Assembly (NCBI GenBank): GCA_017942005.1
Contig: JAGAVJ010000045.1
Location: 1-64,000, forward strand
DNA: 64,000 nt
Origin: Clostridia bacterium
Lineage (GTDB): Bacteria; Bacillota; Clostridia; Oscillospirales; CAG-272
Direction of reading: 5' to 3'
This document shows, piece after piece, positions 26,042-35,620 of the stretch; positions within the stretch are counted from its first letter, which is position 1, and every line of letters begins with the position of its first letter. The translations under genes and the position numbers were made by a program. Under the pieces are notes generated by a model. That model was given only the letters and a program-made list of their open reading frames with translations. It did not search any database and was not told the origin of the DNA.

Positions 26042-26143
26042 ATGGCGATCCATTATGACAAAAAATTTCTACTCGAGTATTTTCATTACACCGATATTTT
26101 TGTAACAGGAACCGGAAGCAGCTTTTTCCTAAACTATATTTAG
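26042..26143 (+). CDS. Possible 33-residue small protein
   Basis: ATG 26042 opens a 33-codon frame (MAIHYDKKFLLEYFHYTDIF...) ending at TAG 26141-26143, preceded by GGGAAGC and followed at once by a strong terminator hairpin. That arrangement suits a small expressed gene in an otherwise empty 430-base interval. There is no homology I recognise, so it may be chance. Confidence 0.25.
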   Translation: MAIHYDKKFLLEYFHYTDIFVTGTGSSFFLNYI

Positions 26144-26151
26144 AATATAAA

Positions 26152-26185
26152 AGCTCTGCACAGGAAGTTCTTCTTGTGCAGAGCT
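26152..26185. terminator. Terminator between small ORF and SGNH gene
   Basis: AGCTCTGCACA pairs with TGTGCAGAGCT and GAA with TTC inside. It can serve the minus-strand SGNH gene ending at 26207. Confidence 0.8.
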
Positions 26186-26206
26186 ATTTATAAATTCACC
26201 TATGTA

Positions 26207-27223
26207 TTAAAAAAGAAATTCCATAATATATGGCGCAACTGCGTCTGCCATCATGGCGAAACCGGTATCATTTGGATGTATTGTATCCACAGAGCATTCC
26301 GACCGTCTCTGATCTGGGAAAAAGTTTCTGCCGTTGATAAAACGAACCAGTTTATCTCCCATCGACACTGCATCCTCATACGTCTCACGGATAATGGCAC
26401 GGCGCTGTTCTGCATCCTCATCACACACAAAATCCGGACGTGTCATCATAATAATGGGAAGGTTTGGCAGTGCCTTGCGAATTCGGTGATAGAACGGTGC
26501 ATGGGTATCTGCCAGCCACTGCGGTGTCGGTGCATTATGATCGTAATCATACACAAACAGACTTGGATTCTGTTCAATAATATAATCAGCAAATTGCAAT
26601 TCTCCGCGTGCATTGCCGGAAAAACCGTAATTTAAAACATCAATATTCAGACGGTTGGAAAGCAGGGAAACATAATTACAGCCGATTCGTGTCGGACAGC
26701 CGCCCTCTGTAATAGAAGAACCATAAAATACAACCGGACGTTCATTACGATACGGCGTCGGTGCACACAGTTCTGCTTCATCTTCTATTTCGACAGAAAA
26801 TGCAGTAAGCGTTTCGTTGCGCGGCAGCATAACCGTAATATCTTCCATTTCTGCGGACTTATAAAACGTGCGCTCTGCCGTGACATTTTCTTTTTCCCGC
26901 ATTTCCCCGGAAGGTGTCAGAAGACCTGCAAAATATGCCGTGGGGCGCGGACCTATGTACACATCGGCAGAAGAGCACGCAAATGTAGACATGCCAATGT
27001 CATAACAGACATACTTCAAGGTCATGCGCAGCGTAATCGATTTTGAATTGGTACGAAAACAAATCCGTCCGCCGCAGCTGCGGGAACCAAGCCCTTCAAC
27101 GCGTGGAATTTTTTCGAGAATTTCTTTATGGCATTTTGAAAAGCCTTCACCGTCATAATACGGATTCAAGCCATATACACGCAGCGGATTATCACGATTC
27201 GGTGTACAGGTATAGAGTTTCAT
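26207..27223 (-). CDS. SGNH/GDSL-type carbohydrate esterase
   Basis: This 338-residue protein has an N-terminal jelly-roll-like domain (about 1-165) and a C-terminal SGNH hydrolase domain: VVFYGSSITEGGC with the catalytic Ser, LNYGFSGNARG, and the late catalytic pair in DTIHPNDTGFAMMA. The two-domain layout resembles carbohydrate esterases that deacetylate polysaccharides or oligosaccharides. There is no signal peptide, so the substrate is likely an imported glycan. GAAAGGAACG precedes the ATG. It sits 22 bases after the YihY gene on the same strand. It is unlike the SGNH protein at 15203-16291 outside the catalytic blocks. Confidence 0.85.
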   Translation of the reverse strand: MKLYTCTPNRDNPLRVYGLNPYYDGEGFSKCHKEILEKIPRVEGLGSRSCGGRICFRTNSKSITLRMTLKYVCYDIGMSTFACSSADVYIGPRPTAYFAGLLTPSGEMREKENVTAERTFYKSAEMEDITVMLPRNETLTAFSVEIEDEAELCAPTPYRNERPVVFYGSSITEGGCPTRIGCNYVSLLSNRLNIDVLNYGFSGNARGELQFADYIIEQNPSLFVYDYDHNAPTPQWLADTHAPFYHRIRKALPNLPIIMMTRPDFVCDEDAEQRRAIIRETYEDAVSMGDKLVRFINGRNFFPDQRRSECSVDTIHPNDTGFAMMADAVAPYIMEFLF

Positions 27224-27245
27224 TTTATCGTTCCTTTCTGATATC

Positions 27246-28136
27246 CTATTTATAATTAGGTTTTATAAATTTATAATGCAATATCGTATTGATAGCAACG
27301 CCAAGCAGCACAAGATTTCCACAAATAAAAATCCACATCAGCAGCAAAATCAGAGAAGCGAGCGAACCGTATATCAGGGAATATTTTGCACTGCCGCGGA
27401 TAAAAATGGAGAAATACAGCGTAACAAATCCCATACCGACAGAACACAGCAAGGTTCCCGGCAAAAGTGCACGCCGCGAAAAATCACTTGGCTGCATCAG
27501 ATACTGCAATACATAACAAAAGAAGAAAAAGATCAAAAACAATAATAAAAATCGCAGTTTGCCAAAGAATTCAGCCGCTGCTGAAATCGCAATAAACCGC
27601 GTCAAGAACGCCGTAATTTCTTCCCACAACAGGACAATAAAAATGGACGCATAAACCGCCAAAAACAACAGCATTGCAAATAAATAACTGAATATGGTGC
27701 CAAAGATGCCGTTAAAGCGGTGCGTTACCAGTGGATTTTTTGTTACAGTCTGTTGAATTTCATCTGCGGTATGAGCAAGGCATCGAAAAGCGCCCGCTGA
27801 GGTGGAAATTAAAAGTGTTAATGCTGCAATAAAAATCACAGTTGATGAAGTTTCATCTGGATTTTGCCATGTAAAGGCTTCTAATGCTTCTAAATCGTCT
27901 GCAATCCATGATTCAATTAAATGCAGAATATCATTTTCATTTAATTGAAATTGTGTTACGACAATAGAAAAACAAATAATAAATGGAAATAATGCAAGAA
28001 TCAAATAATAGGAAAGCCCTGCCGCACTGCGGGATAGACTGCATGAACCGTATATCTGCATGATGCTTTTTGCAAAACAAAACCATCTGGATTCTGATAT
28101 TCTGCGCAGGCTATGCCATTTTTTCTGTACAATCAT
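27246..28136 (-). CDS. YihY/BrkB-family inner membrane protein
   Basis: This 296-residue protein has about six membrane helices and the family signature near the N-terminus: SAAGLSYYLILALFPFIICF. The C-terminus holds YGSLASLILLLMWIFICGNLVLLGVAIN, another conserved YihY region. The family was once labelled ribonuclease BN in error; its transport role is unknown. A minus-strand promoter at 28336-28364 would give a 5' leader of about 190 bases. The gene stops at TAG, rare in this window. Confidence 0.92.
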   Translation of the reverse strand: MIVQKKWHSLRRISESRWFCFAKSIMQIYGSCSLSRSAAGLSYYLILALFPFIICFSIVVTQFQLNENDILHLIESWIADDLEALEAFTWQNPDETSSTVIFIAALTLLISTSAGAFRCLAHTADEIQQTVTKNPLVTHRFNGIFGTIFSYLFAMLLFLAVYASIFIVLLWEEITAFLTRFIAISAAAEFFGKLRFLLLFLIFFFFCYVLQYLMQPSDFSRRALLPGTLLCSVGMGFVTLYFSIFIRGSAKYSLIYGSLASLILLLMWIFICGNLVLLGVAINTILHYKFIKPNYK

Positions 28137-28335
28137 CTGTCAAAATCCTCTCCCGTGAATTTTAAAGCACTATTTAGTTTCGCGCTTCTGCGGTTAATTT
28201 ATGCAAAGGAAATGCAGATTATGTCAAAAATGGTTGTCCAAGATATCTTCATCTGAAAAACACGAATACATACCGAAAAAATGATCGTGCAGTCGTTTTT
28301 ATTTTACAAAAGAACATCCTAAAAAATTTCAATTC

Positions 28336-28364
28336 ATTATATCATAACGAAAAGAAAAAGTAAA
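28336..28364 (-). promoter_or_regulatory. Promoter of the YihY gene
   Basis: On the minus strand TTTACT (28364-28359) and TATAAT (28341-28336) are 17 bases apart. Confidence 0.65.
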
Positions 28365-28402
28365 GTGTTTTTGTGAAAAAAATGAATATGACAGGTTCAG
28401 AA

Positions 28403-28445
28403 GTCTGAAAATAAATTTTCAGACCGTTCGATGGTCATATAAATG
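28403..28445 (+). repeat. Structured leader repeat, short copy B
   Basis: GTCTGAAAAT/ATTTTCAGAC hairpin, then CG, TTCG and the ATGGTCATATAAATG end. The central hairpins are missing, so this looks like an internally deleted copy. The ATG is followed after three codons by TAA, as in the copy at 17511-17777. Confidence 0.8.
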
Positions 28446-28640
28446 AATAGAGAAGTGTCTTTATCTATTAAATAAATTCTAATTTAATAAAATAATAGAA
28501 GAGGAACCTAAAATATACCAATTGCATATACCATGTATAGCGGCACATCATAGCGTAATCATTTTATGATATAAAGCATTCTGCCGTTTTAAGTATGAAA
28601 ATCATCTGCATGCATATAAAAGCGAAAGGAAAACCATTTC

Positions 28641-29522
28641 ATGAATACATTGATCATTACTGCACTTGGATGCATGTTTCCGTTTCTTATGACGATATGC
28701 GGTTCCGCTGCGGTATTCTTTTTCCGGCGCGAAATGAAGCCGGTATTTGAACAAATATTTTTAGGGTTTGCAGCCGGTGTCATGTTGGCTGCCTCGGTAT
28801 GGAGCTTATTAAATCCCGCAATTGATGCAGCGCAAAAGCTCGGCATTCCCGGATGGCTTCCGGCAGCGGTCGGACTTTCAATGGGCGTTTTGTTCCTGCT
28901 ACTATCAGATATTGCCGTGATGCGCTTGACCGCAAATAAAAATCAAGCGGCTGCAATGATCGGTGCAGAAACCGGAAAATCATCCGGTACAGCGTCACAG
29001 CGACACCGTACATTTCTTTTACAGTTAGCTATGACACTGCATAATATTCCGGAAGGTATGGCTGTCGGCTTATCGTTTGCACTTGCAGCACAATCAATTG
29101 CCGCAGCTGACAGTACAAATTTCATGACGGTATGCGGGATTACAGTCGATTCCAATGCATTTTATGCTGCTATCGCGCTTTCCCTTGGCATTGGAATACA
29201 AAATTTTCCAGAAGGCGCAGCAGTTTCGCTTCCGCTGCGGCAAGACGGGATGTCCGCCTCCAAAGCTTTTCTTCGCGGATGTCTTTCCGGTGTTGTAGAA
29301 CCCATTTTCGGCATGCTGACCGTTGCCATGCTGGGCAGTATCTCCGGCGTGATGCCGTGGCTGCTGTCGTTTGCAGCAGGCGCAATGCTTTATGTAGTTG
29401 CTGAAGAGCTTGTTCCGGCAGCAAATGCAGGAAACGGCGGAAATGGCGCTTCCTTTGTTGGAACCATCAGTATCATGGCGGGTTTTTTAATCATGATGGT
29501 GCTTGACGTAGCGCTCGGATAA
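28641..29522 (+). CDS. ZIP-family metal transporter
   Basis: This 293-residue membrane protein has about eight helices with the ZIP metal-site motifs HNIPEGMAVGLSFALAAQ in helix 4 and GIGIQNFPEGAAVSLPLR in helix 5. In the latter the usual His is replaced by Gln-Asn, common in bacterial GufA/ZupT-like members. It probably imports zinc, iron or other divalent cations. GAAAGGAAAACC precedes the ATG. It ends at paired hairpins that face the converging methyltransferase gene. Confidence 0.92.
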   Translation: MNTLIITALGCMFPFLMTICGSAAVFFFRREMKPVFEQIFLGFAAGVMLAASVWSLLNPAIDAAQKLGIPGWLPAAVGLSMGVLFLLLSDIAVMRLTANKNQAAAMIGAETGKSSGTASQRHRTFLLQLAMTLHNIPEGMAVGLSFALAAQSIAAADSTNFMTVCGITVDSNAFYAAIALSLGIGIQNFPEGAAVSLPLRQDGMSASKAFLRGCLSGVVEPIFGMLTVAMLGSISGVMPWLLSFAAGAMLYVVAEELVPAANAGNGGNGASFVGTISIMAGFLIMMVLDVALG

Positions 29523-29610
29523 AACAAAAATCTATTTATATATAGCATTTACAATAGTTTCGCCTTGTTAGTGCGGCAAACGACCTGTGCGTTAGCACAG
29601 GCGTTAGCAA

Positions 29611-29650
29611 GATGTCCCCCGCCGACATTAAAAAAGCGGCGGGAGACATC
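29611..29650. terminator. Strong palindrome between converging genes
   Basis: GATGTCCCCCGCCG pairs with CGGCGGGAGACATC around an A-rich loop. A smaller hairpin CCTGTGC/GCACAGG lies just before it (29584-29601). Together they separate the ZIP and methyltransferase genes. Confidence 0.75.
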
Positions 29651-29659
29651 AAATCGTTG

Positions 29660-31081
29660 TTATACTCCTTGTACGCGCAAACCTTTCGGATAATGGTTTT
29701 TCAATACCGTTCCAACACATTTTGCTCCGCCAAGTGCACATCCATCTACCATAACGCATCCAAAACCGTCACCGGGCTCACCAATTCCGTCAGAATTCGC
29801 AACAGAAATAACATCGCCATGTAAATAATGAATCATCCGCGGATCCTCTGCGGAAAAATTCCATTTCCGCCGCATATACATACCGTATGCAGAAAACAGC
29901 TGGTGATGCGGTACGATCCGACTGCCTCTGCATTCCCCAAACTTCACACCACAGCAAAAGCATTCTCCTGAAACAGCGAGCTGCGGAGGAACCGCATAAA
30001 GCTGTCCTCCACGTTTTTTCACAGAAAACAGTGCAGTTGAATGACCGAAAAGGTCGTCGAGCAGTGCCTGTACTGCGCGATTTTCGTCACCTGTCAGCGT
30101 TTCCCACGGTCGGGTCATTAGAATTGGCTTTCGTGCAGCCGCACAATCCTTTTGTTTGGTCATGATACAGACAAATTGCCCTTCGCCGCCGGTCACATGC
30201 GGATAGCACCGTGCAGTACGGGTTGTATCCTGTTCACAATCGGCAGCAGCAATACCGCGTGCGGTAATGTCCTGTATGCTTTTGGGAAACGCTTCTATCG
30301 TATATTCTGGAAAAGCCTTGACAAATCGTGCAATCAATTCCTCATTTTCTTCCGGTGCAAATGTGCATGTTGCATATATCAAAACACCGCCGGGACGAAG
30401 ACATTCCTGTGCATCACAAAGAATCTCAAAAGAACGTTTCGCACACATGGCAATATTTTCCTCCGACCATTCCGCAATGGCCTGGGGATTCTTACGAAAC
30501 ATTCCTTCCCCAGAACACGGGGCATCCACAAGGACAGCATCAAAACAGCCTGCATACCAGTTCCGCAAATGTGCACTATCTGTATTGGTCACAACAGCAT
30601 TCGGAATTCCTAAGCGTTCTATGTTGGAAAGCAGGATTTTTGCTCTTGACGGTACAAATTCGTTTGCAACGAGCAGCCCTTCTGTTCCGATTTTAGACGC
30701 AAGCTGTGTGCTTTTTCCTCCAGGTGCAGCACAAACGTCTAACACAAAGTCTCCTTTATGAAGATATGCTTCTGCCGCCGCGACCGGCAGCATTGCAGCA
30801 GGCTCCTGTAAATAGAACGCTCCTGCATGATGCAGTGGGTAATTGCCGCAGCCAGTTTCTTTACAGTCCAGATAGAATCCGTTTTCTTCAAACACCGTTG
30901 GACGAAGCGGAAAATCAACATTGGCAAGAAGCGCTTCCCGTTGGTATTTAAAGGGATTGACACGAAGTCCGCGCTGCGCGGCAGTATCATGATCATAAGA
31001 TGAAAGAAATGCGGCATAGTCTTCTCCAAGGATATGTTTCATACGGACACAAAACGCCTGCGGTAAATCCTGAATTGTCAT
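29660..31081 (-). CDS. RsmF-type rRNA/tRNA m5C methyltransferase
   Basis: This 473-residue enzyme has the NOL1/NOP2/Sun SAM domain: DVCAAPGGKSTQLA, NTDSAHLR, VDAPCSGEGMFRKNP with the PC-motif cysteine, and YATCTFAPEENEEL with the catalytic Cys. The C-terminal 150 residues (about 325-473) match the RsmF methyltransferase C-terminal region and end in a PUA-like segment (RMIHYLHGDVISV...KGLRVQGV). It methylates cytidine at C5 in rRNA or tRNA; the exact site cannot be read from sequence. It stands alone on the minus strand. Confidence 0.92.
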   Translation of the reverse strand: MTIQDLPQAFCVRMKHILGEDYAAFLSSYDHDTAAQRGLRVNPFKYQREALLANVDFPLRPTVFEENGFYLDCKETGCGNYPLHHAGAFYLQEPAAMLPVAAAEAYLHKGDFVLDVCAAPGGKSTQLASKIGTEGLLVANEFVPSRAKILLSNIERLGIPNAVVTNTDSAHLRNWYAGCFDAVLVDAPCSGEGMFRKNPQAIAEWSEENIAMCAKRSFEILCDAQECLRPGGVLIYATCTFAPEENEELIARFVKAFPEYTIEAFPKSIQDITARGIAAADCEQDTTRTARCYPHVTGGEGQFVCIMTKQKDCAAARKPILMTRPWETLTGDENRAVQALLDDLFGHSTALFSVKKRGGQLYAVPPQLAVSGECFCCGVKFGECRGSRIVPHHQLFSAYGMYMRRKWNFSAEDPRMIHYLHGDVISVANSDGIGEPGDGFGCVMVDGCALGGAKCVGTVLKNHYPKGLRVQGV

Positions 31082-31140
31082 GCTGAATAACTCCTACACT
31101 GATTTTTAGAATCAATTTTATGAAATAATATAAATTTGGT

Positions 31141-31207
31141 GGTTTTTTATGGGGAAAACTTTTTTGAAAAAAGATTTTCCCCAAACCCCTTTCAAAAAAC
31201 TTTATCG
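31141..31207 (-). repeat. MITE-like element, right-half fragment (copy 4)
   Basis: In reverse complement AAAGTTTTTTGAAAGGGGTTTGGGG with the GGGGAAAA hairpin matches the right half of the elements at 16581-16656 and 56818-56895. The terminal repeats are missing or degraded (TATCGAGAT). It lies in the gap before the RsmF-type gene. Confidence 0.7.
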
Positions 31208-31291
31208 AGATACTATACATTCTTTTTATTAATAATAATTATTTTATATAATTAGTATCAGTTCCTCGCTTCTCAGATACTGTATTTTTTC

Positions 31292-31963
31292 TTAAGATTT
31301 CAGTGCTTTCATCGTTTGCTGGCAAAAAGAAAACAATGTCGAAAACGCAGCATTAAAATCGTAGTCTTCCTGTTTCGCCTCTTCTGCAACAATATGGTAT
31401 ACATTCCGGTCTTCCTCGGTCATCATCTGCGTAAGCATCGCATGATTTTGTGGAAATATTCCGGTTTTCCAATAATAAAGACCCTGTAAAATAAAAAACA
31501 GTTCCTTTTCATGCGTATGCAGTTTACGTATATTCTTTTCTTCATTTGCATGGACAAACCGATGACACAATGCATGATATAAATTTCCGACAGACAGCAA
31601 GACATACTTTTTATGGTCTTCCAATGTGTATGGCGGGACAAATTCTTCCAGTGTCCCATAATATGCCTTAGTGCTATGCAAAACATGACAGATTTCCAGT
31701 GGATTCCACACAGAAAAATCTTCTGTACCGCATAGAAAACCGCAGGACTTTTCTGTATCACCGAGTGATATCAGAATGGTACGGTACGAAATCAAATCGT
31801 CTGGCTTCAGTGCATGAATCAATACCATAACATCAATATCACTGTTCTCTCCTGCTTCACCGCGCAGATAACTCCCCTGGAGTCCCACAAATGCCAATCG
31901 TGTACCAAATACCTGTTTTAATTTTAAAATAAGCTGCTCTAAATACAATTCGACTTGTATCAC
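31292..31963 (-). CDS. Nucleotidyltransferase-domain protein (MNT/ANT-like)
   Basis: This 223-residue protein has GLQGSYLRGEAGENSDIDVMV, the GSx10DxD signature of polymerase-beta-type nucleotidyltransferases, and a helical C-terminal domain like that of aminoglycoside adenylyltransferases or HEPN-type partners. I chose GTG 31963 because GGGGAGGGG lies 7-9 bases upstream; ATG 31984 would overlap that site. It may modify a small molecule, RNA or protein. No obvious toxin partner is adjacent, so it does not look like a standard MNT-HEPN pair. Confidence 0.8.
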   Translation of the reverse strand: MIQVELYLEQLILKLKQVFGTRLAFVGLQGSYLRGEAGENSDIDVMVLIHALKPDDLISYRTILISLGDTEKSCGFLCGTEDFSVWNPLEICHVLHSTKAYYGTLEEFVPPYTLEDHKKYVLLSVGNLYHALCHRFVHANEEKNIRKLHTHEKELFFILQGLYYWKTGIFPQNHAMLTQMMTEEDRNVYHIVAEEAKQEDYDFNAAFSTLFSFCQQTMKALKS

Positions 31964-32240
31964 TTCGATTCCCCTCCCCATCATCCAAAAAACTATACTA
32001 TTATTATATCAGAAATGTACTCCAATTGCAAGGAAAAGTTTGATTGTAATAAAAAATACGTATTTTATTGCCACCTTTTCTTTTTAACTGTATTTTATAA
32101 AAAGAAATGTGCAGCAGTATTGCATGGATTCATAATATTGTAACACAAATATAATACGATGTTTATATTTATTGTGTATGATGAATGTGTTTATTTTTGT
32201 ACGTTACAAGTTACAATCTTCAATGAAAGGACATAGCTTC

Positions 32241-34214
32241 ATGAAAGTAAAAGATCTACGATATCGTCAGGTTCATTTAGACTTCCACACGTCCCCTGCA
32301 ATTCCCTCTGTCGGAGAACGGTTCTCAAAAGAACAGTTTGCGGAAGCGCTCAAGCGCGGTCATGTTGATTCCATCACATTGTTTTCCAAATGCCACCACG
32401 GATATTCTTATCATCCAACGAAAGTCAATCAGATGCATCCCGGATTAAAGTTTGATTTACTTGGAGAACAGCTGGATGTCTGCCGCGAACTTCATGTAAA
32501 TGCTCCGGTCTATATTTCCGCCGGATTTGACGAAAAGGAAGCCAACATCCACCCCGAATGGCTGAACAAACCAACGCCTAATGCCGGAGCCGATTTCTTA
32601 AACGGTGCTTATTATAAGCTTTTCTGCTATAATACTCCATATATGGATCAACTGGAAGCAGAGGTTGCCGAGGTAATGGAGCGATATCATCCGATTGGAA
32701 TCTTCCTTGATATCTCCGCAGTCCGTACCTGCTATTGCCAGAATTGTTTGAAATCAATGCGGGAAAAAGGACTGGATCCGCACAATCCTGCTGATGTTGC
32801 AAAACAGGGCGAAGACGTATACGCAGAATACTGCCGTCGGATTGAACGCACCGTGCGCAAATATGATTCGGAGACGTATATTTTCCACAATGCCGGCAAC
32901 ATCACACGCGGACGCCGTGATATTGCAGACTATAATACACACTTGGAACTGGAATCTCTGCCGACCGGCGGTTGGGGATATGACCACTTCCCAATGAGCG
33001 CGGCATATGTACGCAATCTCGGTATGGAATACCTTGGCATGACAGGTAAATTCCATACGACATGGGGCGAATTCGGCGGCTTTAAGCATCCCAACGCGCT
33101 GCGTTATGAAACGGCTTTGTCATTGGCATTCGGTGCGAAATGTTCCATTGGAGATCAGATGCATCCGTCTGGTGAAATGAACCTTTCCACATATGATTTA
33201 ATCGGTGCTGCCTATCAGGAAGTGGAAGCAAAAGAGAAATTCTGCCGCGGAACAAAAGCAGTTTCTGATATTGCAGTACTGTCCTGTGAAGCAGTCGCAA
33301 AAACAAATGACCGCAATTCCAAACCGGACATCGGCGCATGCAGAATGCTTCTGGAAGGAAAATATCTTTTTGACCTGATTGATTTGGAAACAGCATTTGA
33401 TGCGTACAAGCTTCTCATTTTACCGGATTCGATCCGATTGGATAACAGTCTGACGGCACGGCTGCAAGCATATCTGGAACATGGTGGGAAGATCCTTGCG
33501 ACCGGCACATCCGGTCTCGATCAAACAGAGGATGCATTTGCCATTGATCTCGGTGTGACCTACTGCGGCAAAAACGAATACCGTCCTTCCTATATGGTGC
33601 CGGCAGAAACAACGAAAATGGTCAATGACAGTACCTCCTATGTCATGTATTCAGAGGCACAAAAGATTTCTGTGAATCCAGGAGCAAGTGTTTTTGCATA
33701 CCGTGCAGAACCGTATTTCAACCGCACACCGGAACACTTCTCTTCTCATCAGCATACGCCGGATCAACCGGATTCCCGTTCTCCTGCCGCAGTGTATACA
33801 AGTCAAACAGCATATATCGGTTGGAACATCTTTGAAGATTATGCAACCAAAGGCAGCCTGTGTTTGAAGGAATTGTTCCTAAACGCTATGGAATATTTGC
33901 TTCACAATGAAAAAACAATCATCGTTGAGGGACTTCCGGACCGCGGCGTCGTAACATTGACAAAATCTTTGGACGGTCAAAAGATGTATGTCCATCTGCT
34001 GTTTGCACATACCTGTGTGCGCGGCAATGGCATTGAAGTCATTGAAGATATCGTTGATCTGCATCAGCTGAAGGTCTCGGTACGCGGTGTCCATCCAAAG
34101 GCGGTCAAATCACAGCCAGATAACACCGATATGGAATATGTGCAGAACGGAGATACCGTTACCATTCCCGTCCCGGTTTTATCGATGCATAAAATCATTG
34201 AATTGTCTTTATAA
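32241..34214 (+). CDS. GHL6-type glycosidase with beta-galactosidase-trimerisation-like domain
   Basis: ATG 32241 follows GAAAGGACAT. The 657-residue protein begins RYRQVHLDFHTSPAIPSVG and has a TIM-barrel-like N-terminal part with YHPIGIFLDISAVRTCYC and LPTGGWGYDHFP, matching the alpha-amylase-fold family listed as hypothetical glycosyl hydrolase 6. A Rossmann-like middle domain (AYKLLILPDSIRLDN, YLEHGGKILATGTSGL) resembles the trimerisation domain of GH42 enzymes, and a small beta domain ends it. There is no signal peptide. It precedes a complete ABC sugar importer and probably acts on its cargo. Specificity is unknown. Confidence 0.82.
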   Translation: MKVKDLRYRQVHLDFHTSPAIPSVGERFSKEQFAEALKRGHVDSITLFSKCHHGYSYHPTKVNQMHPGLKFDLLGEQLDVCRELHVNAPVYISAGFDEKEANIHPEWLNKPTPNAGADFLNGAYYKLFCYNTPYMDQLEAEVAEVMERYHPIGIFLDISAVRTCYCQNCLKSMREKGLDPHNPADVAKQGEDVYAEYCRRIERTVRKYDSETYIFHNAGNITRGRRDIADYNTHLELESLPTGGWGYDHFPMSAAYVRNLGMEYLGMTGKFHTTWGEFGGFKHPNALRYETALSLAFGAKCSIGDQMHPSGEMNLSTYDLIGAAYQEVEAKEKFCRGTKAVSDIAVLSCEAVAKTNDRNSKPDIGACRMLLEGKYLFDLIDLETAFDAYKLLILPDSIRLDNSLTARLQAYLEHGGKILATGTSGLDQTEDAFAIDLGVTYCGKNEYRPSYMVPAETTKMVNDSTSYVMYSEAQKISVNPGASVFAYRAEPYFNRTPEHFSSHQHTPDQPDSRSPAAVYTSQTAYIGWNIFEDYATKGSLCLKELFLNAMEYLLHNEKTIIVEGLPDRGVVTLTKSLDGQKMYVHLLFAHTCVRGNGIEVIEDIVDLHQLKVSVRGVHPKAVKSQPDNTDMEYVQNGDTVTIPVPVLSMHKIIELSL

Positions 34215-34230
34215 CGAAAACAAGACAAAA

Positions 34231-34287
34231 AGCAATAGCCGAAAAATTACCGGAAACCGTTGTGTTTTCGGTAATTTTTCTATTGCT
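34231..34287 (+). terminator. Terminator of the GHL6 gene
   Basis: A long stem: AGCAATAG with CTATTGCT and GAAAAATTACCG with CGGTAATTTTTC. It overlaps the next promoter's -35 box. Confidence 0.8.
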
Positions 34288-34311
34288 ATTTTGCATCAGT
34301 TGTGGTATAAT
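34283..34311 (+). promoter_or_regulatory. Promoter of the sugar ABC transporter genes
   Basis: TTGCTA at 34283-34288 and TATAAT at 34306-34311 are 17 bases apart. The -35 box lies in the terminator stem, so folding of read-through RNA and promoter use share bases. Confidence 0.65.
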
Positions 34312-34503
34312 TTTTATGTATAAAGTAATATTTCCCAGCAAAAAAATATAAATTCAAAAATACGTGTCGTTGTATTTTTTGGTATTTACCGTAAAGAAAG
34401 CGATTTTTTTATAAAAACGACGCATCATATCTTTCCCCCTCAAATCCACAAGAAAGGACGTGTGATACAGCATCTCCATGCTGAATCTACAGAAGTCGTC
34501 ATC

Positions 34504-35607
34504 ATGAAAGTAATCTTACAGAATCTGACAAAAACATTTCCGCCAAGAGGAAAAAAAGGCGCCGCCCCAGTGACTGCCGTCGACAATTTTACATATGAAA
34601 TCCCTGATGGAAAGCTGATCGGTCTGCTTGGGCCATCCGGATGTGGAAAAAGCACCACACTCAGTTTAATCTGTGGTCTGCAAAAACCAACTTCCGGAAA
34701 AATTTTCTTTGGAGAAGATGATGTCACCGAGCTTCCGCCGGAAAACCGCGGTGTCGGCATGGTATTTCAGAACTATGCGCTTTACCCGCATTTGACCGTA
34801 CTTGAAAATATTATCTTCCCTCTGGAAAATCTGCGCGGCAAGGAGAAGATGACCAAAGCGGAGATGACAGCAAAAGCAAAGGAAATTGCTGCTCTTGTGC
34901 AGATTGATTCCCTGCTTGACCGTAAGCCAAGCGAGCTTTCCGGCGGTCAGCAGCAGCGCGTTGCCATTGCACGTGCGCTTGTGAAAGTACCGCGCGTATT
35001 GCTTCTGGACGAACCGCTTTCCAACCTGGACGCACGGCTCCGCCTGCAAACCCGTGAAGAAATTCGCCGTATTCAGCGGGAAACCGGCATTACCACTGTG
35101 TTTGTAACCCATGACCAGGACGAAGCGATGAGTATTTCCGACCAGATCGTCGTGATGAAGGCAGGCGTCATTCAGCAAATCGGAGAACCGCAGGAGGTTT
35201 ACAACAATCCTGCAAACCTTTTTGTCGCAAAATTTCTTGGAACACCGCCGATTAATGTATTCCATGGCAACGTTTCCGGCGGCAAGCTTTATATCGGCGA
35301 TGCCGCTGTGATGCAAACGAAAGGTGTTGACGACCGTGAGGTATTCATCGGCATACGTCCGGAAGGTTTTATCCCAACATCGGAGGGTGCACTGATCTGT
35401 GCGCAAAAACATATGGAAGTCATGGGACGGGATATCAGCATCATATCCACACATCCATCCTGTACAGCGCCGACCATCCGTACCATTATCAGCGCGGAAA
35501 CCGATGTGAATACACTGGCAGAAACCGTTCGTTATGCATTAAAACCCGGGAAAGTGTTCCTGTTTGATAGAGAAACAGAAGTACGTATCCCATGCAATTT
35601 TGTGTGA
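34504..35607 (+). CDS. ugpC: Carbohydrate ABC importer ATP-binding protein (UgpC/MalK type)
   Basis: This 367-residue ATPase has Walker [25 protein letters not shown], Walker B LLLDEPLSNLDA and VTHDQDEA, then the C-terminal TOBE/regulatory domain of MalK/UgpC proteins (residues about 240-367). Such ATPases power import of mono- and oligosaccharides and often serve several permeases. I chose ATG 34504, where homology begins; a GTG at 34462 lies only 3 bases from AAAGGA and would add 14 residues. The two permeases and the binding protein follow on the same strand. Confidence 0.93.
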   Translation: MKVILQNLTKTFPPRGKKGAAPVTAVDNFTYEIPDGKLIGLLGPSGCGKSTTLSLICGLQKPTSGKIFFGEDDVTELPPENRGVGMVFQNYALYPHLTVLENIIFPLENLRGKEKMTKAEMTAKAKEIAALVQIDSLLDRKPSELSGGQQQRVAIARALVKVPRVLLLDEPLSNLDARLRLQTREEIRRIQRETGITTVFVTHDQDEAMSISDQIVVMKAGVIQQIGEPQEVYNNPANLFVAKFLGTPPINVFHGNVSGGKLYIGDAAVMQTKGVDDREVFIGIRPEGFIPTSEGALICAQKHMEVMGRDISIISTHPSCTAPTIRTIISAETDVNTLAETVRYALKPGKVFLFDRETEVRIPCNFV

Positions 35608-35620
35608 GGTGACCGGACAG

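Larger units (their letters stand above)
28137..28640. other. Divergent intergenic region with promoter and leader-repeat fragment
   Basis: No gene is visible in these 504 bases. They contain the minus-strand promoter of the YihY gene (28336-28364) and a short copy of the structured leader repeat (28403-28445). The remainder before the ZIP gene is AT-rich without a clear promoter. Confidence 0.5.

Noticed and set aside
31292-31963. MNT-HEPN toxin-antitoxin pair
   Set aside because: The nucleotidyltransferase motif is present, but no adjacent HEPN gene exists and the C-terminal half is fused in the same protein.
34666-35454. 262-codon minus-strand frame opposite ugpC
   Set aside because: It is a shadow of the ATPase gene; no motif or start signal supports it.
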